A stretch of 64,000 nucleotides of DNA from Streptomyces indicus (GCF_900100315.1 NZ_FNFF01000015.1:1-64000), one strand, 5' to 3'; positions 24,332-32,365 are shown, numbered from the stretch's first letter. Notes: generated from the letters alone by a model not told the origin. Numbers and translations are program-made.

Positions 24332-24760
24332 ATGACGACGACACCGCGCACCCCGGACACGACCTCATCCCCCGCTGCCCCGGACCACGGCACCCTGCTC
24401 CTCTTCCGCAACACGATGCGGATCACCGAGGGGCACCTGGACGCCTTCCGTGCCGCGATCGCCCGCGCCGTGGACTTCGCGGAGCAGCACGGTCCGCAGC
24501 TGATGGTGCAGACGTTCATCGACGAGGAGCGGCTGCTCGCGCACAGCTTCCAGCTCTACGCGGACTCCGACGCGGTCCGCCTGCACTGGAAGCTGGCCGA
24601 CCCGTACATCCGGGAGGTGATGGAGCACTGCACCGTGGAGGGCTTCGAGGTCTTCGGCACCCCGGACGCGGACGTCACGGAGGGCATCCGCGCCGCGGTG
24701 GCGCCCCCGGCCACGCTCACGTTCGCGCCGCGTATCGCAGGCTTCGTCCGCTTCGACTGA
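24332..24760 (+). CDS. Putative ABM-like small protein under SoxR-type control
   Basis: A 142-residue protein. After a Thr/Pro-rich N-tail of about 18 residues it has the pattern of a ferredoxin-like dimeric alpha/beta barrel (GTLLLFRNTMRITEGHLDAF, a helix, LMVQTFIDEERLLAHSFQLY, and HWKLADPYIREVMEHC), similar to antibiotic-biosynthesis-monooxygenase (ABM) proteins. Family assignment is tentative. The SoxR-type box in its promoter implies induction by redox-active metabolites such as quinones or pigments, and S. coelicolor SoxR is known to control a predicted monooxygenase. The transcript may be leaderless. Confidence 0.72.
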   Translation: MTTTPRTPDTTSSPAAPDHGTLLLFRNTMRITEGHLDAFRAAIARAVDFAEQHGPQLMVQTFIDEERLLAHSFQLYADSDAVRLHWKLADPYIREVMEHCTVEGFEVFGTPDADVTEGIRAAVAPPATLTFAPRIAGFVRFD

Positions 24761-24823
24761 TCCGTTCGCTTCGGCGAGAAGGCGGCGCAGACCTCGTAGA
24801 ACCCACGACTCCGCACCGTGCGC

Positions 24824-25834
24824 CTACGAGCCGCCGGCGGCACCCGCCAGAAACCCGCCCAGCCGCGCCGGATCCACATTCCCGCCGCTGAGGATCACCC
24901 CGACCCGCCGCCCCCGCAGCTCCTCGGCCCGCTCGCGGGCGGCCGCGAATCCCAGACACCCCGTCGGCTCCACCACGGTCTTCATCCGCGAGGCGAACAT
25001 CCGTACACACTCCACGAGTTGATCGTCACTCGCGGTGAGCACCTCGGTCACCCGCTCGAGGATGACGGGAAAGGTGTGCCGGCCCAGGTGCTGGGTCTGG
25101 GCGCCGTCGGCGATCGTCCGGGGTGTGTCGATGTGCACGATCTCGCCGCGCCGTACGGACTGCTGTCCGTCGTTCCCGGCCTCGGGCTCGACCCCGTACA
25201 CCGCACACTTCGGCGACAGCGCGCCCGCCGCGAGCAGCGTCCCGGACAGCAGCCCGCCCCCGCCCAGCGGCACGAACAGCGCGTCCAGCTCACCGACCTC
25301 CTCGAAGAGCTCCTTGGCGGCGGTGCCCTGCCCGGCCATGACGTGCGGATGGTCGTACGGCGGGATCAGGGTGAGCCCGCGCGCGTCCGCCAGAGCCTGC
25401 CCGATCTCCTCGCGGTCCTCGCGGTAGCGGTCGTACGACACGACCTCGGCCCCGTATCCGCGCGTGGCCGCGACCTTCGCCGCCGGGGCGTCGTGCGGCA
25501 TCACGATCGTGGCGGGGATGCCGAGCAGTTGTGCGGAGAGCGCGACGGCCTGCGCGTGGTTCCCGGACGAGTACGCCACGACCCCCGCCCGCCGCTGCTC
25601 CCGGGAGAACTGCGACAGCGCGTTGAACGCCCCGCGGAACTTGAACGCCCCCATCCGCTGCAGATTCTCCGCCTTGAAGAACACTCGCGCCCCGAGCTCG
25701 GCGTCGACCAGCCGCGAGGTGAGCACGGGGGTCCGGTGCGCATGCCCGGCGATCCGCTCGTGGGCGCGTACGACATCGTCGTACGTCGGCCCCTCCGAAA
25801 AGTCTTCGGACTCCGCTCCAGAAGGCAAGGTCAT
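24824..25834 (-). CDS. PLP-dependent threonine/hydroxyaspartate ammonia-lyase
   Basis: A 336-residue fold-type II PLP enzyme. The PLP lysine is in the MGAFKFRGAFNAL segment (about residue 65), SSGNHAQAVAL binds the substrate carboxylate, and the phosphate loop is VPLGGGGLLSGTLLA. It lacks the C-terminal ACT regulatory domain of biosynthetic IlvA, so it is a catabolic-type enzyme: threonine dehydratase, threo-3-hydroxyaspartate ammonia-lyase or a serine-racemase-like protein. Exact substrate cannot be chosen by eye. It is convergent with the SoxR-box gene. Confidence 0.9.
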   Translation of the reverse strand: MTLPSGAESEDFSEGPTYDDVVRAHERIAGHAHRTPVLTSRLVDAELGARVFFKAENLQRMGAFKFRGAFNALSQFSREQRRAGVVAYSSGNHAQAVALSAQLLGIPATIVMPHDAPAAKVAATRGYGAEVVSYDRYREDREEIGQALADARGLTLIPPYDHPHVMAGQGTAAKELFEEVGELDALFVPLGGGGLLSGTLLAAGALSPKCAVYGVEPEAGNDGQQSVRRGEIVHIDTPRTIADGAQTQHLGRHTFPVILERVTEVLTASDDQLVECVRMFASRMKTVVEPTGCLGFAAARERAEELRGRRVGVILSGGNVDPARLGGFLAGAAGGS

Positions 25835-26225
25835 ACGGTCAGTCTCCCAGGCCCTCGCCCGGCCGGCGGTCCGAGGATCAGCCGCCGGCCGCCGCCGAGC
25901 CGTTGGCCCTGTGGGACAGCACCCGTGAGCGGCTTGCCCAGGGACGCGTCGCGAGGCGAAGGCCTCGCAGGCGTCAGAGCTGAGAGCTTCTCGTGGCGCG
26001 AATTAACCCTCGGTGACTGAAAAATGAGTTGAGTGGCAGGGCGGCGTTCAACGCGTGTAAGGCGCAGGTGGCCCGCCTGATCGGGTCGAACGCGCCGCTG
26101 AGCGCGCCCCTTTGTGAGACCTTGACCAACTCTCTGTGGCGCCTGGGGCCGTTAGAGGAGATCGACGCGGGTGATCTGAACAAGGAGCCGGGCTGGACCC
26201 GGATCACTCTGAGTGAGGAGAACCC
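25835..26225. other. Intergenic region upstream of the orphan aminotransferase
   Basis: A 391-bp gap with locally lower GC (around 26000-26035 it is A/T-rich for this genome). A TTG-initiated frame from 26029 reads through into the aminotransferase gene in another frame. Its codons include TTA, CTT and TGT and it matches nothing I recognise, so I do not call it a gene. The region could be a leader or a recombination scar. The aminotransferase ribosome-binding site GAGGAG lies at its right end. Confidence 0.45.
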
Positions 26226-27377
26226 ATGGGTGTCACTGACACCATTCCGCTTGATCGGCGTCTGCGGCAGCAGACCATCCCCGCCGAAGGGCACCACCGC
26301 CGGGTCCGCGGACTGCGGACCGAGATCCACGACATCGCCGATCAGGTGATCACCAAGGGCAAGTTCCACTACGGGCCGCAGACGGCACGTCTGGAGGCGG
26401 CCCTGCGTGAAGCCTGGGGCGGTCACCCGGTGGCCACGACATCCTGCACCCAGGCGCTGATCCTGGCGCTGGAGGCGGGCGGCGTCGGCCGTGGCGACGA
26501 GGTCATCGTGCCGGCGGCGACGTTCGCGGCCACCGCCTTCGCGGTGCACACCGTCGGCGCCGTCCCGGTGATCGTGGACGTCGCCGAACCGACCCTCACG
26601 CTGTGCCCGCAGGCCATGGAGGCGGCGATCACGCCGCGCACGCGCGCTGTCATCCCCGTCCACCTGCACGGCCACATGGCGGACATGCCGGCCATCAACA
26701 CCCTCGCCCGCAAGCACGACTTGGTGGTGATCGAGGACTGTGCCCAGGCCCCCGGCGCCACCCTCGACGGGCGCGCCGCCGGCACCTGGGGCGACTACGG
26801 CTGCTTCTCCTTCTGGGTCGGCAAGTCCATGGGCGGCCTCGAAGACGCCGGAGCCATCATCACCACGACCCCGGAGCGCGCCGACCTGCTGCGGCAGCTC
26901 ACCAACATGGGCCGCAGCAACACCGACCGCCACACCCACCACCACCGCGGAAGCCGCGCCCGGCTCGGTGAGCTCAACGCCGGCATCGTCGCCGTCGAAC
27001 TGGACCTCCTGCCCGGCTGGGTCGAGCGCCGCAACGCGATCGCCGACCACTACAACCGGCAGTTCACCGATCTGCCGCTCATCCTTCCCCGCGCCCAGAA
27101 GGGACACCGGCACGGCTACTACAAGTACGCCATCGGCTGCGATGAGCTCCCGGAGCTCGCGGACCACCTGGCGAGCCGGGCCATCGAGGCGGAGCAGGTC
27201 TATCCCTACGTGCTTCCCGACCAGCCGGCCTTCAAGGGCATCGAGCACCGCAACCACGCCACGGAGCGCTCGATGACCGCGACCCGCCGTCTGTGCCTGC
27301 CCGCCTATCCCGAACTGACCGACGATGAGGTCGAGCGCATCACGCAGGCCGTGCTCGACTTCTACGCCCAGCGGTAG
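26226..27377 (+). CDS. Orphan DegT/DnrJ/EryC1/StrS aminotransferase
   Basis: A 383-residue PLP enzyme of the sugar aminotransferase/dehydratase family. It has KFHYGPQTARLEAAL at the start, the Ser/Thr cluster ATTSCTQALILALEAGG, the conserved VPAATFAATAFAV, the PLP-binding Asp in VVIEDCAQAPGA, and the Schiff-base lysine in CFSFWVGKSMGG. Such enzymes normally sit in nucleotide-sugar or antibiotic clusters; here there are no sugar dehydratases, epimerases or glycosyltransferases nearby. GAGTGAGGAG gives a strong ribosome-binding site for ATG 26226. It lies at the 3' side of tRNA-His, where integrative DNA often inserts. Confidence 0.9.
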   Translation: MGVTDTIPLDRRLRQQTIPAEGHHRRVRGLRTEIHDIADQVITKGKFHYGPQTARLEAALREAWGGHPVATTSCTQALILALEAGGVGRGDEVIVPAATFAATAFAVHTVGAVPVIVDVAEPTLTLCPQAMEAAITPRTRAVIPVHLHGHMADMPAINTLARKHDLVVIEDCAQAPGATLDGRAAGTWGDYGCFSFWVGKSMGGLEDAGAIITTTPERADLLRQLTNMGRSNTDRHTHHHRGSRARLGELNAGIVAVELDLLPGWVERRNAIADHYNRQFTDLPLILPRAQKGHRHGYYKYAIGCDELPELADHLASRAIEAEQVYPYVLPDQPAFKGIEHRNHATERSMTATRRLCLPAYPELTDDEVERITQAVLDFYAQR

Positions 27378-27414
27378 CCCTGCACCCGGCCCTGGTACTC
27401 GAGGGCGGACAGGG

Positions 27415-27447
27415 TGGGCCGGAGCCATGGACGCTGGCTCCGGCCCA
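27415..27447 (+). terminator. Terminator after the aminotransferase gene
   Basis: A perfect 12-bp stem, TGGGCCGGAGCC (27415-27426) with GGCTCCGGCCCA (27436-27447), encloses a 9-nt loop, 38 bp beyond the stop codon. The U-tract is weak, as is common in Streptomyces. Confidence 0.8.
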
Positions 27448-27584
27448 CTCGTCATTGTCTGCCCGCGTGAGCGCCGGCGAAATCGGCGTGGCGCGCCGCC
27501 GGCCGTGAGCCCTGCGGATCCCCGGCCGGTCCGGCACAGCCGCGTCCTGCGGTCCGACGGGGAACCGCCGGGCTGGGGACGACG

Positions 27585-27616
27585 AAGGCCCGGCCTGCTT
27601 GCGCAGACCGGGCCTT
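27585..27616 (-). terminator. Hairpin downstream of tRNA-His
   Basis: AAGGCCCGG (27585-27593) pairs with CCGGGCCTT (27608-27616) around a 14-nt loop, 10 bases past the 3' end of the minus-strand tRNA-His. It resembles the hairpin after tRNA-Lys at 23-50 and may act in both directions. Confidence 0.72.
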
Positions 27617-27626
27617 TGCCCTTCAG

Positions 27627-27700
27627 GGTGAGTGACGGGACTTGAACCCGCGGCCACCTGGACCACAACCAGGTGCTCTACCAACTGAGCTACACCCACC
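27627..27700 (-). tRNA. tRNA-His (anticodon GTG)
   Basis: A complete cloverleaf on the minus strand: G(-1) followed by acceptor GTGGGTG pairing with CACTCAC plus C73, the extra 5' G that identifies histidine tRNAs. The anticodon stem-loop CCTGGTTGTGGTCCAGG has GTG at the anticodon, and the T arm is CGGGTTCAAGTCCCG. CCA is not encoded. It lies between the orphan aminotransferase and ornA. Confidence 0.97.
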
Positions 27701-27794
27701 ATGTCCGGTCGTTTTTCCGACCGGCCGAGAAAAAGTGTACAGGGTCCGAGAGGGTGCTCGCGCCCACCTTTTTCCCGGGCCTATCAGGGGCCCG

Positions 27795-28403
27795 TCAGGA
27801 CTCCTCCGCAGGCAGGACGTACTTCGCCGCGATCGTGCGCGCCGTCTCCGAGTCCGGGCCGGGCTGCGGGACGAAGACCGCCTCGCGGTAGTAGCGCAGC
27901 TCCGCGATGGATTCGCGGATGTCGGCGAGCGCCCGGTGGTTGCCGTTCTTCTCCGGGCTGTTGAAGTACGCCCGCGGGTACCAGCGCCGCGCCAGCTCCT
28001 TGATCGAGGAGACGTCGACGATGCGGTAGTGGAGGTAGTCCTCCAGGGTGGGCATGTCGCGCAGCAGGAAGCCGCGGTCGGTGCCGACCGAGTTCCCGCA
28101 CAGCGGGGCCTTGCCCGCATCCTTGACGTGCTCACGTACGTACGCGAGGACCTGCTCCTCCGCGTCCGCCAGCGTCGTACCGCCCGCGAGCTCGTCGAGG
28201 AGGCCCGAGGCGGTGTGCATCTGGCGCACCACCTCGGGCATCGTCTCAAGCGCGGCGTCCGGCGGGCGGATCACGATGTCCACGCCTTCACCGAGCACGT
28301 TCAGTTCCGAGTCGGTGACCAGCGCGGCCACCTCGATGAGTGCGTCGTCCGTCAGCGAGAGCCCGGTCATCTCGCAGTCGATCCACACCATGCGATCGTT
28401 CAT
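27795..28403 (-). CDS. ornA: Oligoribonuclease OrnA
   Basis: A 202-residue DEDDh 3'-5' exoribonuclease that degrades 2-5-nt RNAs. Exo I is WIDCEMTGL (D and E metal ligands), Exo II lies in the NSVGTDRGFLLRDM stretch, and Exo III is NHRALADI with the catalytic His and last Asp. In S. coelicolor ornA lies directly downstream of adpA and affects aerial mycelium formation; the same arrangement is seen here with almost no gap. ATG 28403 gives the canonical MNDRM start; an ATG at 28412 would overlap the adpA stop as ATGA. Confidence 0.96.
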   Translation of the reverse strand: MNDRMVWIDCEMTGLSLTDDALIEVAALVTDSELNVLGEGVDIVIRPPDAALETMPEVVRQMHTASGLLDELAGGTTLADAEEQVLAYVREHVKDAGKAPLCGNSVGTDRGFLLRDMPTLEDYLHYRIVDVSSIKELARRWYPRAYFNSPEKNGNHRALADIRESIAELRYYREAVFVPQPGPDSETARTIAAKYVLPAEES

Positions 28404-28408
28404 GCCCA

Positions 28409-29761
28409 TCACCCTACGGGGCGCTCCCGCTGGCCGGGCAGCGTCGGACGACCCTGGGTGCCGGAAGCACCGTGGGCGAAGGCGTCGGAGCCCGGTTTCC
28501 CGGGATCCGGAGCGCCACGGTCCGGGCCTCCTCGGTCCGACGAGCCACGGTCCGACGAGCCACGGTCCGAGGCGCCACGGTCCGAGGCGCCACGGTCCGT
28601 ACCGCCGCGGTCCGCGATCCCCGGCGCACCCGGGACTCCGCGGTCAGCCGCCGCCGAGGCGGAGGGCAGGCCGTGGGTGTTCGCGGCCGCCGTACGGCGG
28701 GTCTGCGGCGGGATCGGGCCCTCCGCCACCTCGCCCGTCCGCTCGCCCTGCGGCCGGCGCGCCCGGTAGGCCGCCCGGTAGGCCGCCGGCGAGGACCCCA
28801 GCTGGCGCCGGAAGTGCCCGCGCAGCGCCACCGGCGAGCGGAAGCCGCAGCGGCCCGCGACCTCGTCGACCGAGTAGTCGGAGGTCTCCAGGAGGCGCTG
28901 CGCCTGGAGCACGCGCTGTGTGATCAGCCATTGCAGCGGTGCCGAGCCCGTCAGGGACCGGAAGCGGCGGTCGAAGGTGCGGCGCGACATGTACGCACGG
29001 GCCGCCAGCGTTTCGACGTCGAACTGCTCGTGGAGGTGCTCCAGTGCCCAGGAGACGACCTCGGCGAGCGGGTCCGCGCCGATCTCCTCCGGTAAAGACC
29101 TGTCGAGGTAGCGCTCCTGACCGCCGGAGCGGCGCGGCGGCACGACCAGGCGGCGGGCGAGTGCCCCGGCCGCCTCGGTGCCGTGGTCGCTGCGCACGAT
29201 GTGCAGACAGAGGTCGATTCCGGCCGCGGTGCCGGCCGAGGTGAGGACGTCGCCGTCGTCCACGAAGAGCTCGCGCGGGTCGACGTGCACCGACGGGTAG
29301 CGCTTGGCCAGCGTCGGAGCGTACATCCAGTGCGTGGTCGCGGGCCGGCCGTCCAGGAGCCCGGCCGCGGCGAGCACGAACGCGCCCGTGCACAGACCGA
29401 CGATCCGCGCCCCCTCCTCATGCGCGCGGCGCAGCGCGTCGAGGGCGCTCTGCGGGGGCGGCGCGGTGATCGAGCGCCAGGCGGGGACCACGACGGTGCC
29501 GGCCCGGGCGATCGCCTCCAGGCCGTACGGCGCGGTGAGTTCGAGCCCGCCCGTGGTGCGCAGCGGGCCGTCCTCGCCCGCGCACACGAGCAGGCGGTAG
29601 CGCGGCACGCCGGCGTCCTGCCGGTCCACGCCGAAAACGGACAGGGGAATGGAACTCTCGAAGATGGGCCCGCCGCTGAACAACAGCACGGCGACGATTT
29701 CCCTGCGCCTTCGGCCGGAGAGCTTGCGGCTCGTCTCCGGTGCGGCGGAGTCGTGGCTCAT
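28409..29761 (-). CDS. adpA: AraC-family master developmental regulator AdpA
   Basis: A 450-residue regulator. An N-terminal DJ-1/PfpI-like (GATase1-like) dimerisation domain covers about residues 20-200 (including GARIVGLCTGAFVLAAAGLL), followed by an AraC/XylS double HTH at about 240-330 (ARAYMSRRTFDRRF and SVDEVAGRCGFRSPVALRGHFR). AdpA controls hundreds of genes for morphological and chemical differentiation. The codon for Leu223, between the two domains, is TTA, so translation should depend on the bldA tRNA, as known for adpA. The protein is longer than the roughly 400-residue S. coelicolor form because of a C-terminal tail with seven DRGxx pentapeptide repeats. ATG 29761 is preceded by GAGGGGGG. 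Confidence 0.97.
   Translation of the reverse strand: MSHDSAAPETSRKLSGRRRREIVAVLLFSGGPIFESSIPLSVFGVDRQDAGVPRYRLLVCAGEDGPLRTTGGLELTAPYGLEAIARAGTVVVPAWRSITAPPPQSALDALRRAHEEGARIVGLCTGAFVLAAAGLLDGRPATTHWMYAPTLAKRYPSVHVDPRELFVDDGDVLTSAGTAAGIDLCLHIVRSDHGTEAAGALARRLVVPPRRSGGQERYLDRSLPEEIGADPLAEVVSWALEHLHEQFDVETLAARAYMSRRTFDRRFRSLTGSAPLQWLITQRVLQAQRLLETSDYSVDEVAGRCGFRSPVALRGHFRRQLGSSPAAYRAAYRARRPQGERTGEVAEGPIPPQTRRTAAANTHGLPSASAAADRGVPGAPGIADRGGTDRGASDRGASDRGSSDRGSSDRGGPDRGAPDPGKPGSDAFAHGASGTQGRPTLPGQRERPVG
28516..28620 (-). repeat. 15-bp tandem repeats in the adpA 3' end
   Basis: Seven 15-bp units (for example CACGGTCCGACGAGC and CACGGTCCGAGGCGC, with single-base variants) run in frame through the adpA C-terminal tail and encode (S/T/P/A)DRG(A/S/G) pentapeptides. 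Two adjacent pairs are nearly identical, suggesting recent slippage or unequal recombination. Confidence 0.95.
29093..29095 (-). promoter_or_regulatory. TTA (bldA-dependent) codon in adpA
   Basis: The Leu codon in the SLPEE interdomain segment of AdpA is TTA. In Streptomyces this codon is read by the developmentally regulated bldA tRNA-Leu(UUA), and the same interdomain TTA is known in adpA of other species, coupling AdpA synthesis to development. Confidence 0.95.
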
Positions 29762-30174
29762 GGCGCTAAGCCCCCCTCGGTGGTCGCGGCACCCCTTGCG
29801 TGTCGGCGTCCTGCTGTGCCGCAGCGTCGCTCCTGCACGTTTCCCCTCGCAACGAGTCCCCCGCCTGGACGGTCATGATCGAATCTACTGTGTCCGGTGG
29901 TGCCGGCGTGACCAGTTCAGCTTCTGCTGCATTGTCGACAAGGCAACTTGGCGTGAAGCATTCGATCACGAAGCGTTGCACTCCAGGGCGTTGCAGGGAA
30001 GTGCGCCTTGCGCCGGTGGCCGGTCCACATAGGGTGCGCGGGGCCCCTGGAGGTCTTTTTCCCCTGGTGGTACGGGGGTTGGGGGCCGCGCGGCACAACA
30101 CCGCGACCAGTCCGGGAGTTTGGCCGAAAAGCGATGGGGGCGCGCGATGGTTTCCGGTCGGCGCCCGGCGTGAA
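29762..30174. other. adpA upstream regulatory region
   Basis: A 413-bp gap without a credible gene. It contains the 10-bp palindrome TTGTCGACAA at 29932-29941 and, next to it, TGGCGTGAAG (from 29950), one mismatch from the AdpA consensus TGGCSNGWWY and so a possible autoregulatory site. The adpA promoter region is known to be long and multiply regulated. A -10/-35 pair cannot be fixed by eye. Confidence 0.5.
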
Positions 30175-30570
30175 TCAGCCGCCGTGCCGCCCGCCCGCGC
30201 GAGCCCCCGTACCCGGACGTCCGTGCCGGGCCCGGTGGGCCGGGGACGGCTCGGTGCAAAGCCGCGCCGTCCCGCGCTCGGAGCGGCGCAGGAGCGCCCG
30301 GCAGACCCCGGTCACGAGGGCGAGCCCGAGCGCGGCGCCGCCCGCTCCCGCGAGCGAGGTCCCGTAGACGACGAGGACGACCGGCACCAGGACACAGACG
30401 AACGCCGCCCAGCCCACCAGGTCCTCCACCGAATGCGCGCTTGTGGCGCGTGAGGAAGGAGTCAGCCACGGGGACTGCGGTGCACAGGGGACAGGAGGGG
30501 CGGCCGGGGCGGACGAGGTGCGGCGCCGGCGGCCGCGTACGGGGTTCGACTGCGGGGCGGCTGCGGGCAC
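30175..30570 (-). CDS. Small membrane protein, 131 aa
   Basis: A basic, Pro/Ala-rich N-terminus of about 45 residues is followed by two adjacent membrane segments (VGWAAFVCVLVPVVLVVYG and AALGLALVTGVCRALL) and a basic C-tail. No family recognised. GTG 30570 is supported by GAGGAG seven bases upstream on the minus strand. It lies upstream of adpA on the same strand but 413 bp away, so is probably transcribed separately. Confidence 0.6.
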   Translation of the reverse strand: MPAAAPQSNPVRGRRRRTSSAPAAPPVPCAPQSPWLTPSSRATSAHSVEDLVGWAAFVCVLVPVVLVVYGTSLAGAGGAALGLALVTGVCRALLRRSERGTARLCTEPSPAHRARHGRPGTGARAGGRHGG

Positions 30571-30946
30571 GGCGGGCTCCTCGGACGGCGGCGACGCAGA
30601 TACAACGCGCCGCCGCCCCGCCGGTCACCGGTCCGGGCGCAGCGCGTCAACCTGCCGCGGCGCGGGGGAGTGGGAGGTTGTGACGAGTCCGGGCAAAAGG
30701 CTGTAGGAGACAGGGACCATTGCCATACGGTCAGCGCTCATGCATGCTCCTGGAACGCCGCGGGAGGCCCCTGCAGCGCCTGGGCAGGAGAGGAGTGTCG
30801 CCGTACCCTGGGGGTATACGGGTTGGGAAGATGATTCCCGGACACTGCTCCGTGGGCCGCCCTCCGCCGACCCCTGATCCTTGAGCTCTTCTCCACACTC
30901 CTCGTAAACCGCCCTCTCCCAGAGGATTCACTTTCCCGAGACACCG
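30571..30946. other. Divergent intergenic region before the stress-protein gene
   Basis: This 376-bp gap holds no convincing gene. At 30801-30822 lies an imperfect palindrome with CCGTACCCTG and GGGGTATACGG halves. Read in reverse it shares TATACCCCC(T/A)GGG with the tetR/MFS operator at 3624-3646. It is the best regulatory candidate for the universal stress protein gene 125 bp downstream. Confidence 0.45.
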
Positions 30947-31489
30947 ATGGCCGGTCACGAATACCCCGAACCCGCGCCCCGTAAGCGCCAGGTCGCCGAA
31001 CCCGATGAGGCCGCGGCCTTCGCAGGCGAGCCGCTCGCCCAGGAAGAGCTCCGCAAGTCCTGTGATCCCGCGTTCCGTCACGGTGTGGTCGTCGGCTTCG
31101 ACGGCTCGACCTCCAGTGAGCGCGCGCTCGCGTACGCCATCGGTATGGCGCGGCGCTCGGGATCCGCGCTGATCATCGTCCATGTGGCCAACCGGCTGCC
31201 CACCACGGTGTGGGCGGGCTGCGAACCGCCGGTCTTCGTGGACGTCCCCGACCACCGCACCGAGGTCCTCGGCCTCGAACTGGCCTGTGCGGACTACCTG
31301 TCGGAGGTCTCCTGGATCCTCGTCGAGCGCGGCGGCGACATCTGCCACGAACTCGAAGAGGTGGGACGGGAGTACGAGGCCGACGCGATCGTGGTCGGCT
31401 CCACGCACGGCATCGTGGGCCGGATCTTCGGCTCGGTCGCGGGACGGCTCGCCAAGCGCGCGCAGCGCCCCGTCGTGGTGATCCCGTAG
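30947..31489 (+). CDS. Universal stress protein (UspA domain)
   Basis: A 180-residue protein with one UspA domain after a 45-residue charged N-terminal extension. The domain opens with HGVVVGFDGSTSSERAL and continues with SALIIVHVAN. It ends with the ATP-binding signature ADAIVVGSTHGIVGRIFGSVAGRLAKRAQRPVVVIP (G-x2-G-x9-G-S type). It is cytoplasmic and probably binds ATP and supports survival under stress or stationary phase; the partner is unknown. Confidence 0.93.
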   Translation: MAGHEYPEPAPRKRQVAEPDEAAAFAGEPLAQEELRKSCDPAFRHGVVVGFDGSTSSERALAYAIGMARRSGSALIIVHVANRLPTTVWAGCEPPVFVDVPDHRTEVLGLELACADYLSEVSWILVERGGDICHELEEVGREYEADAIVVGSTHGIVGRIFGSVAGRLAKRAQRPVVVIP

Positions 31490-31713
31490 CCCTCGCGAGG
31501 CAGGTCCCCGAGCGCTCCGCCGTTGCCGTTCCGTAACTCCTCGTTGTCCCAGGTGAGATGGGGCGTTCGAAGCGTCAACTTCCCTTTGACGACCACCGAA
31601 TCTACCGCCGGGTAGAGGTGGTTTGTGCCCTTGTGAAGGGTACATAAAGGTTGCCGGGTCAACTGCACGGCCCGGCACCGCGCAGCACAACTGCATGTCG
31701 AAGGGAGCCCGCC

Positions 31714-32280
31714 GTGGACAACGAAGTCTCCGCGGGAAGCACGACCACTTCCACCCTCGGCCACCTCGCGCTCGGCGTGACCCTCCTGGCCTTCGGCCTC
31801 GGTCACGCGGATGTGATCGACGGCGTCACGGCAGCGGATGCCATGGCCGTCGCGACCTATGTCGGCGGTATCGCGCTGTTCATCGCCGGTCTTCTCGCGT
31901 TCCGCGACCGCGACTCCTTCACGGGCACCGCGTTCGCCGGTCTCGGCGCCTTCTGGTTCACCTGGGGCACCGCGGACGCCGAAGTCTCCACCAACGCAGC
32001 AGGCCTCTTCCTGCTCCTGTTCGCTCTGCTCGCACTCAGCCTGACCCTCGGGGCAGCCGGCGGCGGTCTGCTCGGACAGGGCATGTACGGGCTCACCTTC
32101 CTGTCCCTCCTCCTTCTCGCCATCGCCTCCTTCGGGGAGTCCGACGGACTCGCCAAGGTCGGCGGCTGGGCAGGCGTCGCAGCGGGTGCGGTCGCCTGGT
32201 ACGGAGCCACGGCGGCCCTCGCCAAGTGGCCCGCACTCACCGGACGTGCCGCCGGCCGGGGGGTGACGGCCACCGGCTGA
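31714..32280 (+). CDS. GPR1/FUN34/YaaH (SatP)-type membrane protein
   Basis: A 188-residue protein of six hydrophobic segments (TLGHLALGVTLLAFGLGHADV, AVATYVGGIALFIAGLLAF, GTAFAGLGAFWFTWGTA, AAGLFLLLFALLALSLTLGAAG, and two more). The pattern and aromatic FWFTWG segment resemble the acetate/succinate channel family YaaH/SatP, but the classic NPAPLG motif is not seen, so transport of acetate is only a suggestion. GTG 31714 has GAAGGGAG upstream. A strong hairpin follows. Confidence 0.82.
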   Translation: MDNEVSAGSTTTSTLGHLALGVTLLAFGLGHADVIDGVTAADAMAVATYVGGIALFIAGLLAFRDRDSFTGTAFAGLGAFWFTWGTADAEVSTNAAGLFLLLFALLALSLTLGAAGGGLLGQGMYGLTFLSLLLLAIASFGESDGLAKVGGWAGVAAGAVAWYGATAALAKWPALTGRAAGRGVTATG

Positions 32281-32324
32281 GCGGCCAACGGGCCGAGGTA
32301 ATGGGCGACTTCGGCCCACACGGA

Positions 32325-32365
32325 AACGACCCCCTGTGCGCTGGTGGCACGCGCAGGGGGTCGTT
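32325..32365. terminator. Bidirectional terminator between the YaaH-type gene and glmS
   Basis: AACGACCCCCTG (32325-32336) pairs with CAGGGGGTCGTT (32354-32365), and the inner GCGC pairs extend the stem. It sits between two convergent genes and is followed by T-rich sequence on the plus side. Confidence 0.88.

Noticed and set aside
26029..26349. Possible 106-codon gene upstream of the DegT aminotransferase
   Set aside because: It has a TTG start without a ribosome-binding site, rare codons, a long overlap with the aminotransferase in another frame, and no recognisable family. Left as an unassigned stretch.
27627..27700. tRNA-His 3' end as an attachment site of an integrated element
   Set aside because: No integrase gene and no second copy of the tRNA 3' end were seen in the window, so an att site cannot be claimed; only the neighbourhood suggests it.
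30812..30817. GGGTAT as a sigma-B-type -10 box for the universal stress protein gene
   Set aside because: No matching -35 at the right spacing, and the bases are part of an imperfect palindrome that explains them equally well.
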